Positions 9,477 to 18,168 of a stretch of 64,000 nucleotides of DNA are shown piece after piece. The position numbers and the translations under genes are program-made. Numbering within the stretch: the first letter of the stretch is position 1; every line of letters begins with the position of its first letter. The notes below the pieces were generated by a model, which saw nothing but the letters and a program-made list of their open reading frames with translations, made no database searches and was not told where the DNA came from. Where the stretch lies: assembly GCF_001612685.1 (NCBI RefSeq), contig NZ_BDAY01000047.1:36887-100886 (forward strand), in the 5' to 3' direction. Origin of the DNA: Nocardia altamirensis NBRC 108246. GTDB lineage: Bacteria; Actinomycetota; Actinomycetes; Mycobacteriales; Mycobacteriaceae.

Positions 9477-10426
9477 ACTTCCACCACCCCCACAGCCGTG
9501 AATACCGCCCCGACTGGGCGACGACAAACACCTGGGATACCCCGAACTGGTCGGTCGACGAGCTCGTCGCCGCCAAGGACGGTCGCACCGTTTCCGTGGT
9601 GCTGCCCGCATTGAACGAAGAAGACACTGTCGCCGACGTGGTGGCCAGCATTCGGCCGCTGCTCGGCACCCTCGTCGACGAGCTGATCGTGCTCGATTCC
9701 GGCTCGACCGACGCCACCGCCGAACGGGCCGCGGCCGCAGGCGCCGAGGTGATCAGCCGTGAACAGGCGGTGCCCGAGCTGGACCCGGTGCCAGGCAAGG
9801 GCGAGGTGCTGTGGCGCTCGCTGGCCGTGGCAGGCGGCGACCTGATCGCGTTCGTCGATTCCGATCTCATCGACCCGGATCCGCAGTTCGTGCCGCGACT
9901 GCTCGGCCCGCTGCTCACCGTCGACGACATGCAGCTGGTCAAGGCCTACTACCGCAGGCCACTGCGGCAGGGCGGCGCGGTGGACGCGCACGGCGGTGGC
10001 CGGGTCACCGAGTTGGTCGCCCGCCCGCTGCTCGCCGCGTTGCGTCCCGAGCTGTCCCAGGTGCTGCAGCCGCTGGGCGGCGAGTACGCGGGCACCAGGG
10101 AGCTGCTCACCTCGGTGCCGTTCGCCCCCGGCTATGGCGTGGAGATCGGGCTGCTGCTCGACACCTATGACCAGCTCGGCTTGTCCGCGATCGGGCAGGT
10201 CAACCTGGGCGTGCGTGCGCACCGTAACCGCCCGCTCGCCGATCTCGGCGTGATGAGCAGGCAGATCCTCGGCACGGCGCTCGGCCGTAGCGGCGTGCAG
10301 GACTCCGGCGCGGCGCTCACCCAGTTCCCGCTGATCGGCGACGCCTTCACCGCGCACAGCACCGAGGTGTCGCTGGCCGATCGGCCGCCGATGAATACGC
10401 TGCGCCCGGCATGGGCGGCGGCCTGA
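9473..10426 (+). CDS. gpgS: Glucosyl-3-phosphoglycerate synthase
   Basis: A 317-residue GT81/GT-A glycosyltransferase that moves glucose from UDP- or ADP-glucose to 3-phosphoglycerate, the first step of methylglucose lipopolysaccharide synthesis. The N-terminal VSVVLPALNEEDTVADVV binds nucleotide sugar, VDSDLIDP holds the D-x-D metal motif at ~127, and GGEYAGTRELL lies in the acceptor region. ATG at 9473 overlaps folP2 by ATGA; longer in-frame starts would lie inside folP2. A strong hairpin closes the transcription unit. Confidence 0.95.
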   Translation: MNFHHPHSREYRPDWATTNTWDTPNWSVDELVAAKDGRTVSVVLPALNEEDTVADVVASIRPLLGTLVDELIVLDSGSTDATAERAAAAGAEVISREQAVPELDPVPGKGEVLWRSLAVAGGDLIAFVDSDLIDPDPQFVPRLLGPLLTVDDMQLVKAYYRRPLRQGGAVDAHGGGRVTELVARPLLAALRPELSQVLQPLGGEYAGTRELLTSVPFAPGYGVEIGLLLDTYDQLGLSAIGQVNLGVRAHRNRPLADLGVMSRQILGTALGRSGVQDSGAALTQFPLIGDAFTAHSTEVSLADRPPMNTLRPAWAAA

Positions 10427-10440
10427 GCCGTAGCTGATCC

Positions 10441-10473
10441 GCGAACCCGGGTGCCGCTGGCGCCCGGGTTCGC
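10441..10473 (+). terminator. Terminator hairpin after gpgS
   Basis: The 11-nt arms GCGAACCCGGG and CCCGGGTTCGC enclose an 11-nt loop 14 nt behind gpgS. The stem is perfect; no T-run follows, which is common in high-GC actinobacteria. Confidence 0.6.
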
Positions 10474-10640
10474 GGCATTCGGCATCGAATTCGGCGGCCC
10501 GCCAAAGGATGCGATCCGCACATCATTAGTTGTCCTGCGAGTTTGCTGACTGGACGCTAGTGTGGAGGCGAGTCTTAGTTTCGAATTCTGTACGTCGAGA
10601 TGTCGCTACCGCTGCGCACTCATGAGCAGGAGATACGTCT

Positions 10641-11174
10641 ATGACTATTGGTGAGCTTCCCAAGCAGGACACGCGGCAACCGGAGTTTGCCGGTCCGGAT
10701 TACACCCTGGCGACGTTGCGCGTGAACGGTCACGTATTTCCGGTGGCATTGTCACCCCGGGTCAGCCTGCTCGACGCCCTTCGCGAATACCTGCGCCTCA
10801 CCGGCACCAAGAAGGGCTGCGACCAGGGTGCGTGCGGCGCGTGCACCGTGTGGGTCGACGGCAAGCGTGAATTGTCCTGTCTCACCTTGGCATTGAGCGC
10901 CGAAGGACGCGAGATCACCACGATCGAGGGCGTGGCCAGCGGCGAGGAACTGCATCCGGTGCAGCGCGCCTTCATCAGTTGCGACGGCTTCCAATGCGGG
11001 TATTGCACACCGGGACAGATCATGTCGGCGATCAAATGCATCGAAGAGGGACACACCGGCAGCGACGCGGAGATCGCCGAATGGATGAGCGGCAATATCT
11101 GCCGCTGCGCCGCCTACCAGAACATCAGGGACGCGATAAAGGCCGCCAGCGCCGAGATGGGGGAAAACCGATGA
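10641..11174 (+). CDS. paoA: [2Fe-2S] subunit of PaoABC-type aldehyde oxidase
   Basis: A 177-residue small subunit of a xanthine-oxidase-family molybdenum hydroxylase. The plant-type [2Fe-2S] cluster site is KKGCDQGACGACTVWVDG with a further Cys in RELSCLTLAL (~residues 55-80). The helical second cluster site is CDGFQCGYCTPGQ and GNICRCAAYQNI (~113-160). It passes electrons from the molybdenum cofactor to FAD. No N-terminal Tat signal is evident, unlike E. coli PaoA, so the complex may be cytoplasmic. AGGAG 8 nt before ATG 10641 supports the start. The stop overlaps the next gene by ATGA. Confidence 0.92.
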   Translation: MTIGELPKQDTRQPEFAGPDYTLATLRVNGHVFPVALSPRVSLLDALREYLRLTGTKKGCDQGACGACTVWVDGKRELSCLTLALSAEGREITTIEGVASGEELHPVQRAFISCDGFQCGYCTPGQIMSAIKCIEEGHTGSDAEIAEWMSGNICRCAAYQNIRDAIKAASAEMGENR

Positions 11175-12181
11175 AGCCCATCGCGTTTGCCCGCGCGGAG
11201 ACGGTGGACGAGGCGCTCGCGGCGGTGACCGCGCGCCCGAACACCGTATTCCTGGCCGGCGGCACCACATTGGTGGACATGCTGCGCATCGGCGCGATGG
11301 AACCGGACAACGTCGTCGACATCAACCGGCTCCCGCTCACCGATCTGGAACACCTGCCGGACGGCGGACTGCGGATCGGGGCACTGGTCAGGATGAGCGA
11401 GGTGGCCGCCGATCCCGGTGTCGTCGAACGGTTTCCGTTCCTGTCCATGGCGCTGTGGAAGGGCGCGTCCGCGCAGATCCGCAATATGGCATCGATGGGC
11501 GGCAACCTGATGCAGCGCGTGCGCTGCCCACAATTCCGGGATATCGCGTTCGCGTGCAACAAGCGCGATCCTGGCAGCGGGTGTGGTGCGCAGGAGGGAC
11601 TACATCGCGGCAACGCCGTGCTCGGCACCAGCGAGCACTGCTTCGCCATGCACCCCTCCGACGTGGCGATCCCGCTGACCGCGCTCGACGCCGTTGTGCA
11701 TGTGCAGGGTCCGCGCGGCACCAGGGCCATCGCCTTCGACGACTTCTTCCTGCTGCCCCGTGACACGCCGCAGCGCGAACATCCGATCACCGCCGACGAG
11801 CTCATCGTCCGAATCGACGTGCCGCCGTTGCCGTTCGGAGTGCACTCGCACTATCTGAAGGTGCGCGACCGTGAATCCTATGAGTTCGCCGCCGCGTCCG
11901 CCGCGGTGGCGCTCGACGTGGTGGACGGTGTGGTGCGCGATGTCCGCATCGGCCTCGGCGGGGTAGCGACCAAACCGTGGCGAGCCAGGATGGCCGAGGC
12001 GGTGCTGCTCGGCAAGCCCCCGACGAAGGAGAACTTCGCGGTGGCCGCCGCCACCGAGCTCGCGCCCGCCGACGGCAGTCACCTGATGAACACCTTCAAA
12101 ATCGAACTGGCACAACGAACCATGGTGCGCACCCTGGAGACGGTGACGGCGAAGATCGCGCGGCGGGCTGGTCGGAAATGA
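11171..12181 (+). CDS. paoB: FAD (and probable [4Fe-4S]) subunit of PaoABC-type aldehyde oxidase
   Basis: A 336-residue medium subunit with the FAD-binding motif FLAGGTTLVDMLRIG at ~35-50 and MASMGGNLMQR at ~108. A cysteine insert, RCPQFRD...CNKRDPGSGCGA (~117-140), matches the extra [4Fe-4S] site known for E. coli PaoB and absent from ordinary xanthine dehydrogenase medium subunits. The C-terminal CODH-like domain follows. Both ends overlap neighbours by ATGA, so the three subunits are translated as a chain. Confidence 0.92.
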   Translation: MKPIAFARAETVDEALAAVTARPNTVFLAGGTTLVDMLRIGAMEPDNVVDINRLPLTDLEHLPDGGLRIGALVRMSEVAADPGVVERFPFLSMALWKGASAQIRNMASMGGNLMQRVRCPQFRDIAFACNKRDPGSGCGAQEGLHRGNAVLGTSEHCFAMHPSDVAIPLTALDAVVHVQGPRGTRAIAFDDFFLLPRDTPQREHPITADELIVRIDVPPLPFGVHSHYLKVRDRESYEFAAASAAVALDVVDGVVRDVRIGLGGVATKPWRARMAEAVLLGKPPTKENFAVAAATELAPADGSHLMNTFKIELAQRTMVRTLETVTAKIARRAGRK

Positions 12182-14421
12182 GTGCGCCCACCGCGCCGAA
12201 GTTGATCGGCCAGGGCCTCGACCGCATCGACGGGCACGCCAAGGTGACCGGCGCGGCCAGGTACACTGCGGAGATCCCGATGCCCAACGCGGCATACGGT
12301 GTCCTCGTCGGCGCCGAGATCGGCAGCGGCACACTGACATCCCTCGACGTTGCGGCGGCCATGCGATCCGGCGCGGTTGCCGTGTTCACCCACGAGAACC
12401 TGCCGCGGGTCGCGTCGGTGCCGCTGTTGCCGTCCATGTTCGGGCAGGCGGCGCCGGGCCAGACTTTCTTTCCCATGCAGGACACCACGATCCACTACTT
12501 CGGGCAGCCGATCGCCGTCGTCGTCGCGGACACCTTCGAGATCGCCCAGGAGGCGGCCCGGCTGGTCGAGGCCACCTACGAGGCGAAGCAGCCGCTGGTG
12601 CGACTGGACGACGGACGCGATCAGCAGTACCCGCCCGACCGCATCTTCGCGGGCATGATCCCGGCGTCCCAGTCGCGCGGCGACTTCCCGCGTGCGGCGG
12701 CGGCCGCCGCACATACCGTCGACGCCACCTTCCGATTCGCCGCCAATCACCACAATCCGATCGAATGCTCGGTCACCGCCGCGATGTGGAACGGGGACTC
12801 GGTCACCGTCTACGACGCCACCCAGGGCATTGTGGCCAGCCAGCTGACCATCGCCGCGTACCTCGGCATCTCGCCGAGCAAGGTGCGGGTGGTCACCGAT
12901 TATGTCGGCGGCGGCTTCGGCGCCAAGGCCATGATGTGGCCGCATGTCACGCTGGCCCCGCTGATCGCACGGGAGCTCGGCAGGCCGCTGCGGGTGATCC
13001 TGAACCGTGAGCAGATGTTCTACGGCACCGGGTTACGCGAAGAGCAGGAGCAGCGCGTCACCCTGGTCTGCGACGCCGACGGCCGATTCACCGGGCTGCG
13101 GCACCACAAGCTTTCCGTCACTTCACCTTTCGACGATTGGGCGGAGCCGTCGCTGGAGGTGGCGAGCAAGGCGTACGGAATTCCGCACTGGGAGGGCCGG
13201 TATCGGCTCATCAAAGGCAACACGATGACGCCGACGTTCATGCGCGGGCCCGGCGAGGCCTCCGGCATGATCGCGCTGGAATGCGCGATCGACGAGCTCG
13301 CCGCCCAACTCGGTGCTGACCCGGTGCAGCTGCGCTTGCGCAATCACGCCGCCGTCGACCCGGAGAGCGGAAATCCGTGGAGCTCAGACGGTTACCCCGA
13401 ATGCCTGCGGCTCGCGGCCGAGCGCTTCGGCTGGGACGGCACCGATCGGACACCCGGCTCGCGCACCGATGGCGACTGGCTGATCGGCTGGGGCGTCGGC
13501 ACCGCGGGCTACCCGGTGTACGAACCGGGGCAGCCGCAGCGCGCACACGCCAGGCTGCGTTCGGACGGCTCCCTGGTCGTCCAGGCGGGCACCCAGGAGT
13601 TCGGCACCGGGGTGGCGACCGCGATGTCGCAGGTCGCCTGCGACGCCATGGGCATGCCGTTCGACCGCATCCGCTTCGAGATCGGCAACACCGACTACCC
13701 GAACATCGCGGCCACCGTCGGCTCCATCGGCGCAAGCGCGGTCAGCTCCGCGGTGCACACCACCTGCACCAAACTGCTCGCCAAGCTGATCGACATCGCG
13801 GTCGCCGACATCGACTCGCCGTTGCGCGGTCGCACGCCGGACGAGATCGAAGGAGTGGACGGCCGCCTGCGGTTGATCGCGGACCCCTCGGTCGCCGACG
13901 CCTACGCGGATATCCTTGCGCGCAACCAGCTCTCGGACATCGAGACCACCGGCAGCTGGCGCCCCGCCGCCGAACCCGCGCCCTACGGCAAGATGAGCTT
14001 CGGCGCGCAATTCGCCGAGGTCGCGGTGGATCCGGAGCTCGGCTTGATCCGGGTGCGCCGGATGGTCGGCGCCTTCGCTCCCGGCCGGGTGCTCAACGTC
14101 AAGCTGGCGCGCAGCCAAGTGCTCGGCGGCATGAATTGGGGCCTGTCCCAAGCGCTCATGGAGGGCAGCATCCCCGACGCCCGCGACGGTCGCTGGGCCA
14201 ACGCCTCGCTGCTGGAGTACCTCCTTCCGGTCAACGCCGACGCCCCCGAGGTGGACATCTCCTTCGTCGAAGTCGAGGACCCGATCGTGAACCCGTTGGG
14301 CGTCAAGGGCATCGGCGAGCTCGGCATGGTCGGTGCCGCTGCGGCCATCGTCAACGCCGTCCATCACGCCACCGGCCTGCGCCTGCGTGACATCCCGCTT
14401 CGCCTGGAACACCTGCTCTGA
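12178..14421 (+). CDS. paoC: Molybdopterin (MCD) catalytic subunit of PaoABC-type aldehyde oxidase
   Basis: A 747-residue large subunit that oxidises a substrate (likely aromatic or aliphatic aldehydes) at a mono-oxo molybdenum centre. The N-terminal domain starts LIGQGLDRIDGHAKVTGAAR. The cofactor-contact motif DYVGGGFGAKAMMWP is near 240, and the catalytic glutamate is in VKGIGELGMVGAAAA near 705. The sequence TVGSIGASAVSS contributes to cofactor binding. The likely cofactor is molybdopterin cytosine dinucleotide, as for PaoC. The stop is 3 nt from the convergent xdhC stop. Confidence 0.92.
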   Translation: MSAPTAPKLIGQGLDRIDGHAKVTGAARYTAEIPMPNAAYGVLVGAEIGSGTLTSLDVAAAMRSGAVAVFTHENLPRVASVPLLPSMFGQAAPGQTFFPMQDTTIHYFGQPIAVVVADTFEIAQEAARLVEATYEAKQPLVRLDDGRDQQYPPDRIFAGMIPASQSRGDFPRAAAAAAHTVDATFRFAANHHNPIECSVTAAMWNGDSVTVYDATQGIVASQLTIAAYLGISPSKVRVVTDYVGGGFGAKAMMWPHVTLAPLIARELGRPLRVILNREQMFYGTGLREEQEQRVTLVCDADGRFTGLRHHKLSVTSPFDDWAEPSLEVASKAYGIPHWEGRYRLIKGNTMTPTFMRGPGEASGMIALECAIDELAAQLGADPVQLRLRNHAAVDPESGNPWSSDGYPECLRLAAERFGWDGTDRTPGSRTDGDWLIGWGVGTAGYPVYEPGQPQRAHARLRSDGSLVVQAGTQEFGTGVATAMSQVACDAMGMPFDRIRFEIGNTDYPNIAATVGSIGASAVSSAVHTTCTKLLAKLIDIAVADIDSPLRGRTPDEIEGVDGRLRLIADPSVADAYADILARNQLSDIETTGSWRPAAEPAPYGKMSFGAQFAEVAVDPELGLIRVRRMVGAFAPGRVLNVKLARSQVLGGMNWGLSQALMEGSIPDARDGRWANASLLEYLLPVNADAPEVDISFVEVEDPIVNPLGVKGIGELGMVGAAAAIVNAVHHATGLRLRDIPLRLEHLL

Positions 14422-14424
14422 GAA

Positions 14425-15501
14425 CTAGTGGTGGATAGGGCCGTTCAGGCGTTCCAACGGCCGCGCGGATCCACCGCCACGCTCGGCGAGGATCTGCGCG
14501 GCGATCGAGATCGCGGTCTCGTCCGGCGTGCGCGCGTTGAGATCAAGCCCAAGTGGGCTTTTCAACCGCGCCAGCCTGCTCTCGGTGACCCCGGCCGCGC
14601 GTAGTCGTTCGGTGCGCTCGGCATGGGTGCGGCGGGACCCGAGCGCGCCGACGAACGCGATGTCGTCGATGCTCAACGCGGCAGCGATCATCGGCACGTC
14701 GAATTTGGTGTCGTGGGTGAGCACACAGACCACCGTGCGCCCATCGATCCGGCCCGCCTCGTGCTCGGTGCGCAGGTACCGGTGCGGCCAGTCCACCACC
14801 ACCTCGTGGGCGGACGGGAATCGTGCTGCGGTGGCGAAGGTTTCGCGGGCATCGACCACGGTCACCCGATAGCCGAGCTGGCGGCCGGTGCGGCTGAGCG
14901 CACGGACGAAATCGTTCGCGCCTGCCAGGATCATCCGCGCAGGCGTCGCGAAGACGTGCACGAAGACGCGGGGCCGTGGGGAGCTGTCCGCCTCGCATTC
15001 GTCGGCCCCGACGATGCCGCTGCGGCCCGCGTCGAGCAGCGCCCGCGCATCGCGGTCGACGCCGTGCCAGGCGTCGGTGGTGCCGGGCCGGATCAGCCGC
15101 CATTCCGCGGTGGTGTCAAGCCGGGTGGCCAGCGCGACCGGCTCGCCTGCCGCGATCCGCGCCTGCAGCGCCGTCAGCACGGCGAGTCGTTCCTTCGACA
15201 CCGGTTCGACGAAGACTTCGATCTCGCCGCCGCAGGTCAATCCCACCGCGAGACCGTCGCCGTCGGAATAGCCGAACCGGTCGGTCACCGCGTTGCCGGT
15301 GGCGAGCACCTGCCTGGCCGACTCCACCACCGCGGCCTCGACACAGCCACCGGACAGCGATCCGAAGACCGCACCGGAGCCGGTGACGATCATGGCCGCG
15401 CCGGCTTCGCGCGGGCCGGGACCTGTCGTATCGACGACCCGGGCCATGGCCACCGGTCCTCGACCAACGAGCTCGATGAGTTGCTCGAGCTTTGCGCGCA
15501 T
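14425..15501 (-). CDS. XdhC/CoxI-family molybdenum-cofactor maturation protein
   Basis: A protein of 358 residues (360 if it starts at GTG 15507). XdhC-type proteins bind, sulfurate and insert molybdenum cofactor into xanthine-oxidase-family enzymes; the PaoD homologue does this for PaoABC. Features are the N-terminal XdhC domain (GPREAGAAMIVTGSGAVFGS then SGGCVEAAVVES) and a C-terminal Rossmann domain (YRVTVVDARETFA, VLTHDTKFDVPMI, FVGALGSRRTHAER). GGAGAGGA upstream can serve either start. It converges on paoC, unlike the E. coli co-directional paoABCD order, so it must have its own promoter. Confidence 0.88.
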   Translation of the reverse strand: MRAKLEQLIELVGRGPVAMARVVDTTGPGPREAGAAMIVTGSGAVFGSLSGGCVEAAVVESARQVLATGNAVTDRFGYSDGDGLAVGLTCGGEIEVFVEPVSKERLAVLTALQARIAAGEPVALATRLDTTAEWRLIRPGTTDAWHGVDRDARALLDAGRSGIVGADECEADSSPRPRVFVHVFATPARMILAGANDFVRALSRTGRQLGYRVTVVDARETFATAARFPSAHEVVVDWPHRYLRTEHEAGRIDGRTVVCVLTHDTKFDVPMIAAALSIDDIAFVGALGSRRTHAERTERLRAAGVTESRLARLKSPLGLDLNARTPDETAISIAAQILAERGGGSARPLERLNGPIHH

Positions 15502-15559
15502 CAGCACGGTTCCTCTCCCGAGCGGGGCTGGCCGAGAAACCTCGGCTGCTGCCAGCCTA

Positions 15560-15579
15560 GCTATTCGGAAGCTATTCGG
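15560..15579. repeat. Short direct repeat upstream of xdhC
   Basis: GCTATTCGG occurs twice with a 2-nt gap, 59-78 nt in front of the xdhC start. It could be a tandem activator or repressor site; no partner is identified. Confidence 0.3.
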
Positions 15580-15600
15580 CCGTGCGGCGGACCGGAGCGC

Positions 15601-15825
15601 TCAGGAGTCGCCGGACTGCGCGCCGGCCGTTTCCCGCTGCGGGGCGACAAGGCGTTCCTGCGCCTCCTCGGCCAGCGGGGTCCGCTGCTCTTCGGCGAGT
15701 CGCGCTCGCACCGCGGCAACGGTCAGCTGGTTGTCCATCGCGTTCGGCCGCCGCCGGACGGCGCTGACCACGCCGAGCAGGCCGATGACCAGGACGGCGA
15801 CGCCGATGATGATGAACGGGTCCAT
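15601..15825 (-). CDS. Small single-pass membrane protein
   Basis: A 74-residue protein starting at ATG 15825 with AGGAGG 6 nt upstream. Residues ~3-22 (PFIIIGVAVLVIGLLGVVSA) form one membrane helix followed by RRR, placing the charged tail in the cytoplasm. The tail is rich in Glu, Arg and Gln. No family is recognised. It lies 22 nt behind the preceding hypothetical gene on the same strand and is probably cotranscribed with it. Confidence 0.6.
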   Translation of the reverse strand: MDPFIIIGVAVLVIGLLGVVSAVRRRPNAMDNQLTVAAVRARLAEEQRTPLAEEAQERLVAPQRETAGAQSGDS

Positions 15826-15847
15826 CACTGCCTCCTCGGGGAACTCA

Positions 15848-16414
15848 TCAGTCGGCCGTCTCGCGGAGCTCGAGGCCGGGTGGGACCGTGCCGAAGTGGA
15901 AGTAGGCGGCGAAGATTCCGGCCGCTTCCTCGGCCGTGAACACCTCGTCCGGATAGATCCACGGCGCGGTCATGTTGTCGGGGACTTGCACGCAGATGCC
16001 GGGCTCGCCGTCGCGGTGGCCGGCACGGCCGACGGTGAATCGGCGTGTCACGCTGTCGACGGTGGTGCGGAGCTCGAGCTCGAGCGCCTCCGCCGACCCG
16101 GTGCAACGCAGGTAGTTCTGTCCGGGGGCGGAGCTGATTTCGGGGGTGATCTCTGCGGGGCTGAGCGGTGCAGGCAGGCGGGTCAGCTGCACCGAGTAGC
16201 GGTGGTAGCCGTCGAGCCTGCGTAGCGGGCGGAGAAAGTTGTCGATGGTCTCGCCTGTGCCGACGAAGACCTTCAACCGATCGCTGTAGGTGACCCGATG
16301 CGTGCTGATGATCGGCGTCGCCGAGTCGATCGTGGTGGCAGGTGTCTGCTCCCGGGTACGCGTGGTGCGGACGGTGGTGGCCGAACTTGCCGACATCGAA
16401 ATTGGAACACTCAT
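15848..16414 (-). CDS. Hypothetical protein, 188 residues
   Basis: Starts at ATG 16414 with AGGTGA 6 nt upstream. The first ~35 residues are Ser/Thr/Arg-rich and probably disordered. The rest is a mixed alpha/beta sequence with FVGTGETIDNFLRPLRRLDG and the C-terminal YFHFGTVPPGLELRETAD. There is no signal peptide, membrane segment or recognised motif. It is followed by a small membrane protein on the same strand. Function unknown. Confidence 0.6.
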   Translation of the reverse strand: MSVPISMSASSATTVRTTRTREQTPATTIDSATPIISTHRVTYSDRLKVFVGTGETIDNFLRPLRRLDGYHRYSVQLTRLPAPLSPAEITPEISSAPGQNYLRCTGSAEALELELRTTVDSVTRRFTVGRAGHRDGEPGICVQVPDNMTAPWIYPDEVFTAEEAAGIFAAYFHFGTVPPGLELRETAD

Positions 16415-16565
16415 CTGAGCTCACCTATCAACGCTTAGTTATCTTCCAGCTATTCAAGCATTGCACCGAGATTTCCCTAATGGAAGAGGTGAGTGACCTG
16501 CGACACACTGCCCTCGCGGCAGTCATCACTGCCACTGGCGTGCGGTGGCCGTTCGCCGACCTGGT

Positions 16566-17423
16566 TCAGCGCCGCAAACCCGGTGCGGGAACCCGAGTTT
16601 CGGGGTCGTGGCGGTAGACCGGGGTGAGCAGCTCGGCCTCCAATGGCTCACCGGTCGCGCGGTCGAACCGGCAGGCGACGAGCACCGAGAACAGGTGGGT
16701 GCCCGCGCGCTCGTGCAAGGTGGCCAATCGGGTCGCGAGCAAACGGATGGCGCCCAGCGAGCCAGGCGGGTGCATGCCGTCGATCATCAACACCGTGCCA
16801 CGCCCATCCGGACGCGGTAGTCGCGCGAGGTAGGCGATGTCGTGCGGATCGGGTCCGCCCGGCCGGTACACCCGGCGCGCCGCCCGGTCCTCGATGCCCC
16901 TGCGCGCGTCGCCTGCCCGCGCCACCGCCCGCCGTAGCCGCGGATCGGCGGAGATCAGCTGGCGCAGGCTGGGGGAGAGCTCGGGCCCGCCGACGACGAT
17001 CACGCCGTCGCGGTTCAGGTCGACCGGGCGGCCCGGCAGGAAGTGCTCGATCGAGGCGGTGAAGCCGAGTTCGCGGAGCAACTCGACCAGACGATGCGAG
17101 GCGGCCGGATCCGGTGCGCCGATCACCCGCCCCGCCCTGACCTCAGGCACCAGCACGGTGAGCGTCCCGTGCCCGAAGAACAAACCTTCCGGTGCGGGGC
17201 CCTGCGTGCTCACCTGATGGATGCGCGCGCGGGAAAGTCCGGCTGCCGCACCGATTCTGGCAAAGGTCCAGCCTTCGGCGTGTAGCTCGCGAATCACCGC
17301 GCGACGGATCCTGGTGAGTTCGTTGATCGTCTGCTGGGCCGCCGCCACTCCATCGGTGGCCGCCTTCAGTCGCTCGACCTTGTCTTCGATCGCGAAAACT
17401 CGCGCCACGTCATCGGCCGACAT
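16566..17423 (-). CDS. Orphan helix-turn-helix regulator with unknown C-terminal domain
   Basis: A 285-residue protein. An N-terminal helix (to ~45) precedes an HTH at ~48-73, WTFARIGAAAGLSRARIHQV, of the sigma-region-4/Sigma-70-like type. The remaining ~200 residues contain strand-like segments (GTLTVLVPEVRAG, DGVIVVGGPELSPSLRQLI, GTVLMIDGMHPPGSLGAI) that suggest an alpha/beta ligand or nucleotide domain; I recognise no family. ATG 17423 has no ribosome site, but TAAACT lies 6 nt upstream, so the transcript may be leaderless. A dyad further upstream could be an autoregulatory site. Confidence 0.65.
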   Translation of the reverse strand: MSADDVARVFAIEDKVERLKAATDGVAAAQQTINELTRIRRAVIRELHAEGWTFARIGAAAGLSRARIHQVSTQGPAPEGLFFGHGTLTVLVPEVRAGRVIGAPDPAASHRLVELLRELGFTASIEHFLPGRPVDLNRDGVIVVGGPELSPSLRQLISADPRLRRAVARAGDARRGIEDRAARRVYRPGGPDPHDIAYLARLPRPDGRGTVLMIDGMHPPGSLGAIRLLATRLATLHERAGTHLFSVLVACRFDRATGEPLEAELLTPVYRHDPETRVPAPGLRR

Positions 17424-17429
17424 GGACGA

Positions 17430-17474
17430 AGTTTAGACAGCTGGACAGGTCCTGGTGTCTAGACTTCTTGACAC
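17430..17474 (-). promoter_or_regulatory. Leaderless-type -10 box and dyad upstream of the HTH gene
   Basis: Reading the minus strand, TAAACT ends 6 nt before the ATG at 17423, the spacing expected when transcription starts at the A of ATG. Upstream at 17455-17474 lies GTGTC-N10-GACAC, an inverted repeat with perfect 5-nt arms. No good -35 hexamer is present at 17 nt, so the dyad may bind a regulator, possibly the gene's own product. Confidence 0.4.
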
Positions 17475-17589
17475 TGACCCCTTCTCGTGACTCGAGTGCG
17501 CCAGTTCCGCGGGCTGAGTCGGCGGGGTGGTATTCGAGCGGCCATAGCTGCCGACGGGGGTGAACTCCGCAGGTAGGGGTCGCGCGGAC

Positions 17590-18006
17590 TCAGGTCGCGT
17601 CGGTGTCGATCGGCGGACGTTCGTTGTGCTCCAACGGCTTTTCCGGCTTGGGCATCGGGTAATCCGGCATGCCGCTGTTGGTGCCGTAGATATCTTTCTT
17701 GTCCGGCAGCGCGTCCTCCAGGTTGCGGAAGATCGAATCGTCACCGTTGAGAAGATGTTTGGTCACCATCGAGCGCGGCGTCATGCCGCGCAGCTCGTTC
17801 AGATCCGCCAGCGGCTTGCGGAGGTCTTCGAACTCCGGGCCGAGCTCGTCCTTCAGCTGTGCGGTGGCGCCGCTGGCGTAATCGCGCACCTGACGCAGGC
17901 TGCGCGTGGTCCAGCGAACCGCGCCGGGCAGTCGCTCCGGTCCGAGGATCACGAGGGCGGCGACGAGCAAGATCATCATCTCGCTCCAGCCGATGTTGCT
18001 GAACAC
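17590..18006 (-). CDS. tatB: Sec-independent protein translocase TatB
   Basis: A 138-residue membrane component that receives twin-arginine precursors together with TatC. The N-terminal membrane helix MFSNIGWSEMMILLVAALVI is followed by the hinge and amphipathic helix LGPERLPGAVRWTTRSLRQV, then an acidic and Pro-rich tail. The order rseA-htrA-tatB matches Rv1222-Rv1224, though here a small secreted-protein gene lies between htrA and tatB. tatA and tatC are not in the window. Confidence 0.95.
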   Translation of the reverse strand: MFSNIGWSEMMILLVAALVILGPERLPGAVRWTTRSLRQVRDYASGATAQLKDELGPEFEDLRKPLADLNELRGMTPRSMVTKHLLNGDDSIFRNLEDALPDKKDIYGTNSGMPDYPMPKPEKPLEHNERPPIDTDAT

Positions 18007-18168
18007 GGTCTCAGGCTACCCGGCCAGCGGGCCAGTGGCTGCGTGGGATTCCGGCGTCACCAGCAGTCCACCGGTTGTTCGCCGACGCTTGGGATCCAGC
18101 CGCGTGCGGGTGGCCACCGGATCGGTGACCACCCGCACGCGCAGGCTCGGTGGGCCAAGCCATTCCGG

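Noticed and set aside
10427..10640. Molybdate- or cofactor-sensing riboswitch ahead of paoA
   Set aside because: Apart from the gpgS terminator I see no conserved helices; the leader is short and unstructured by eye.
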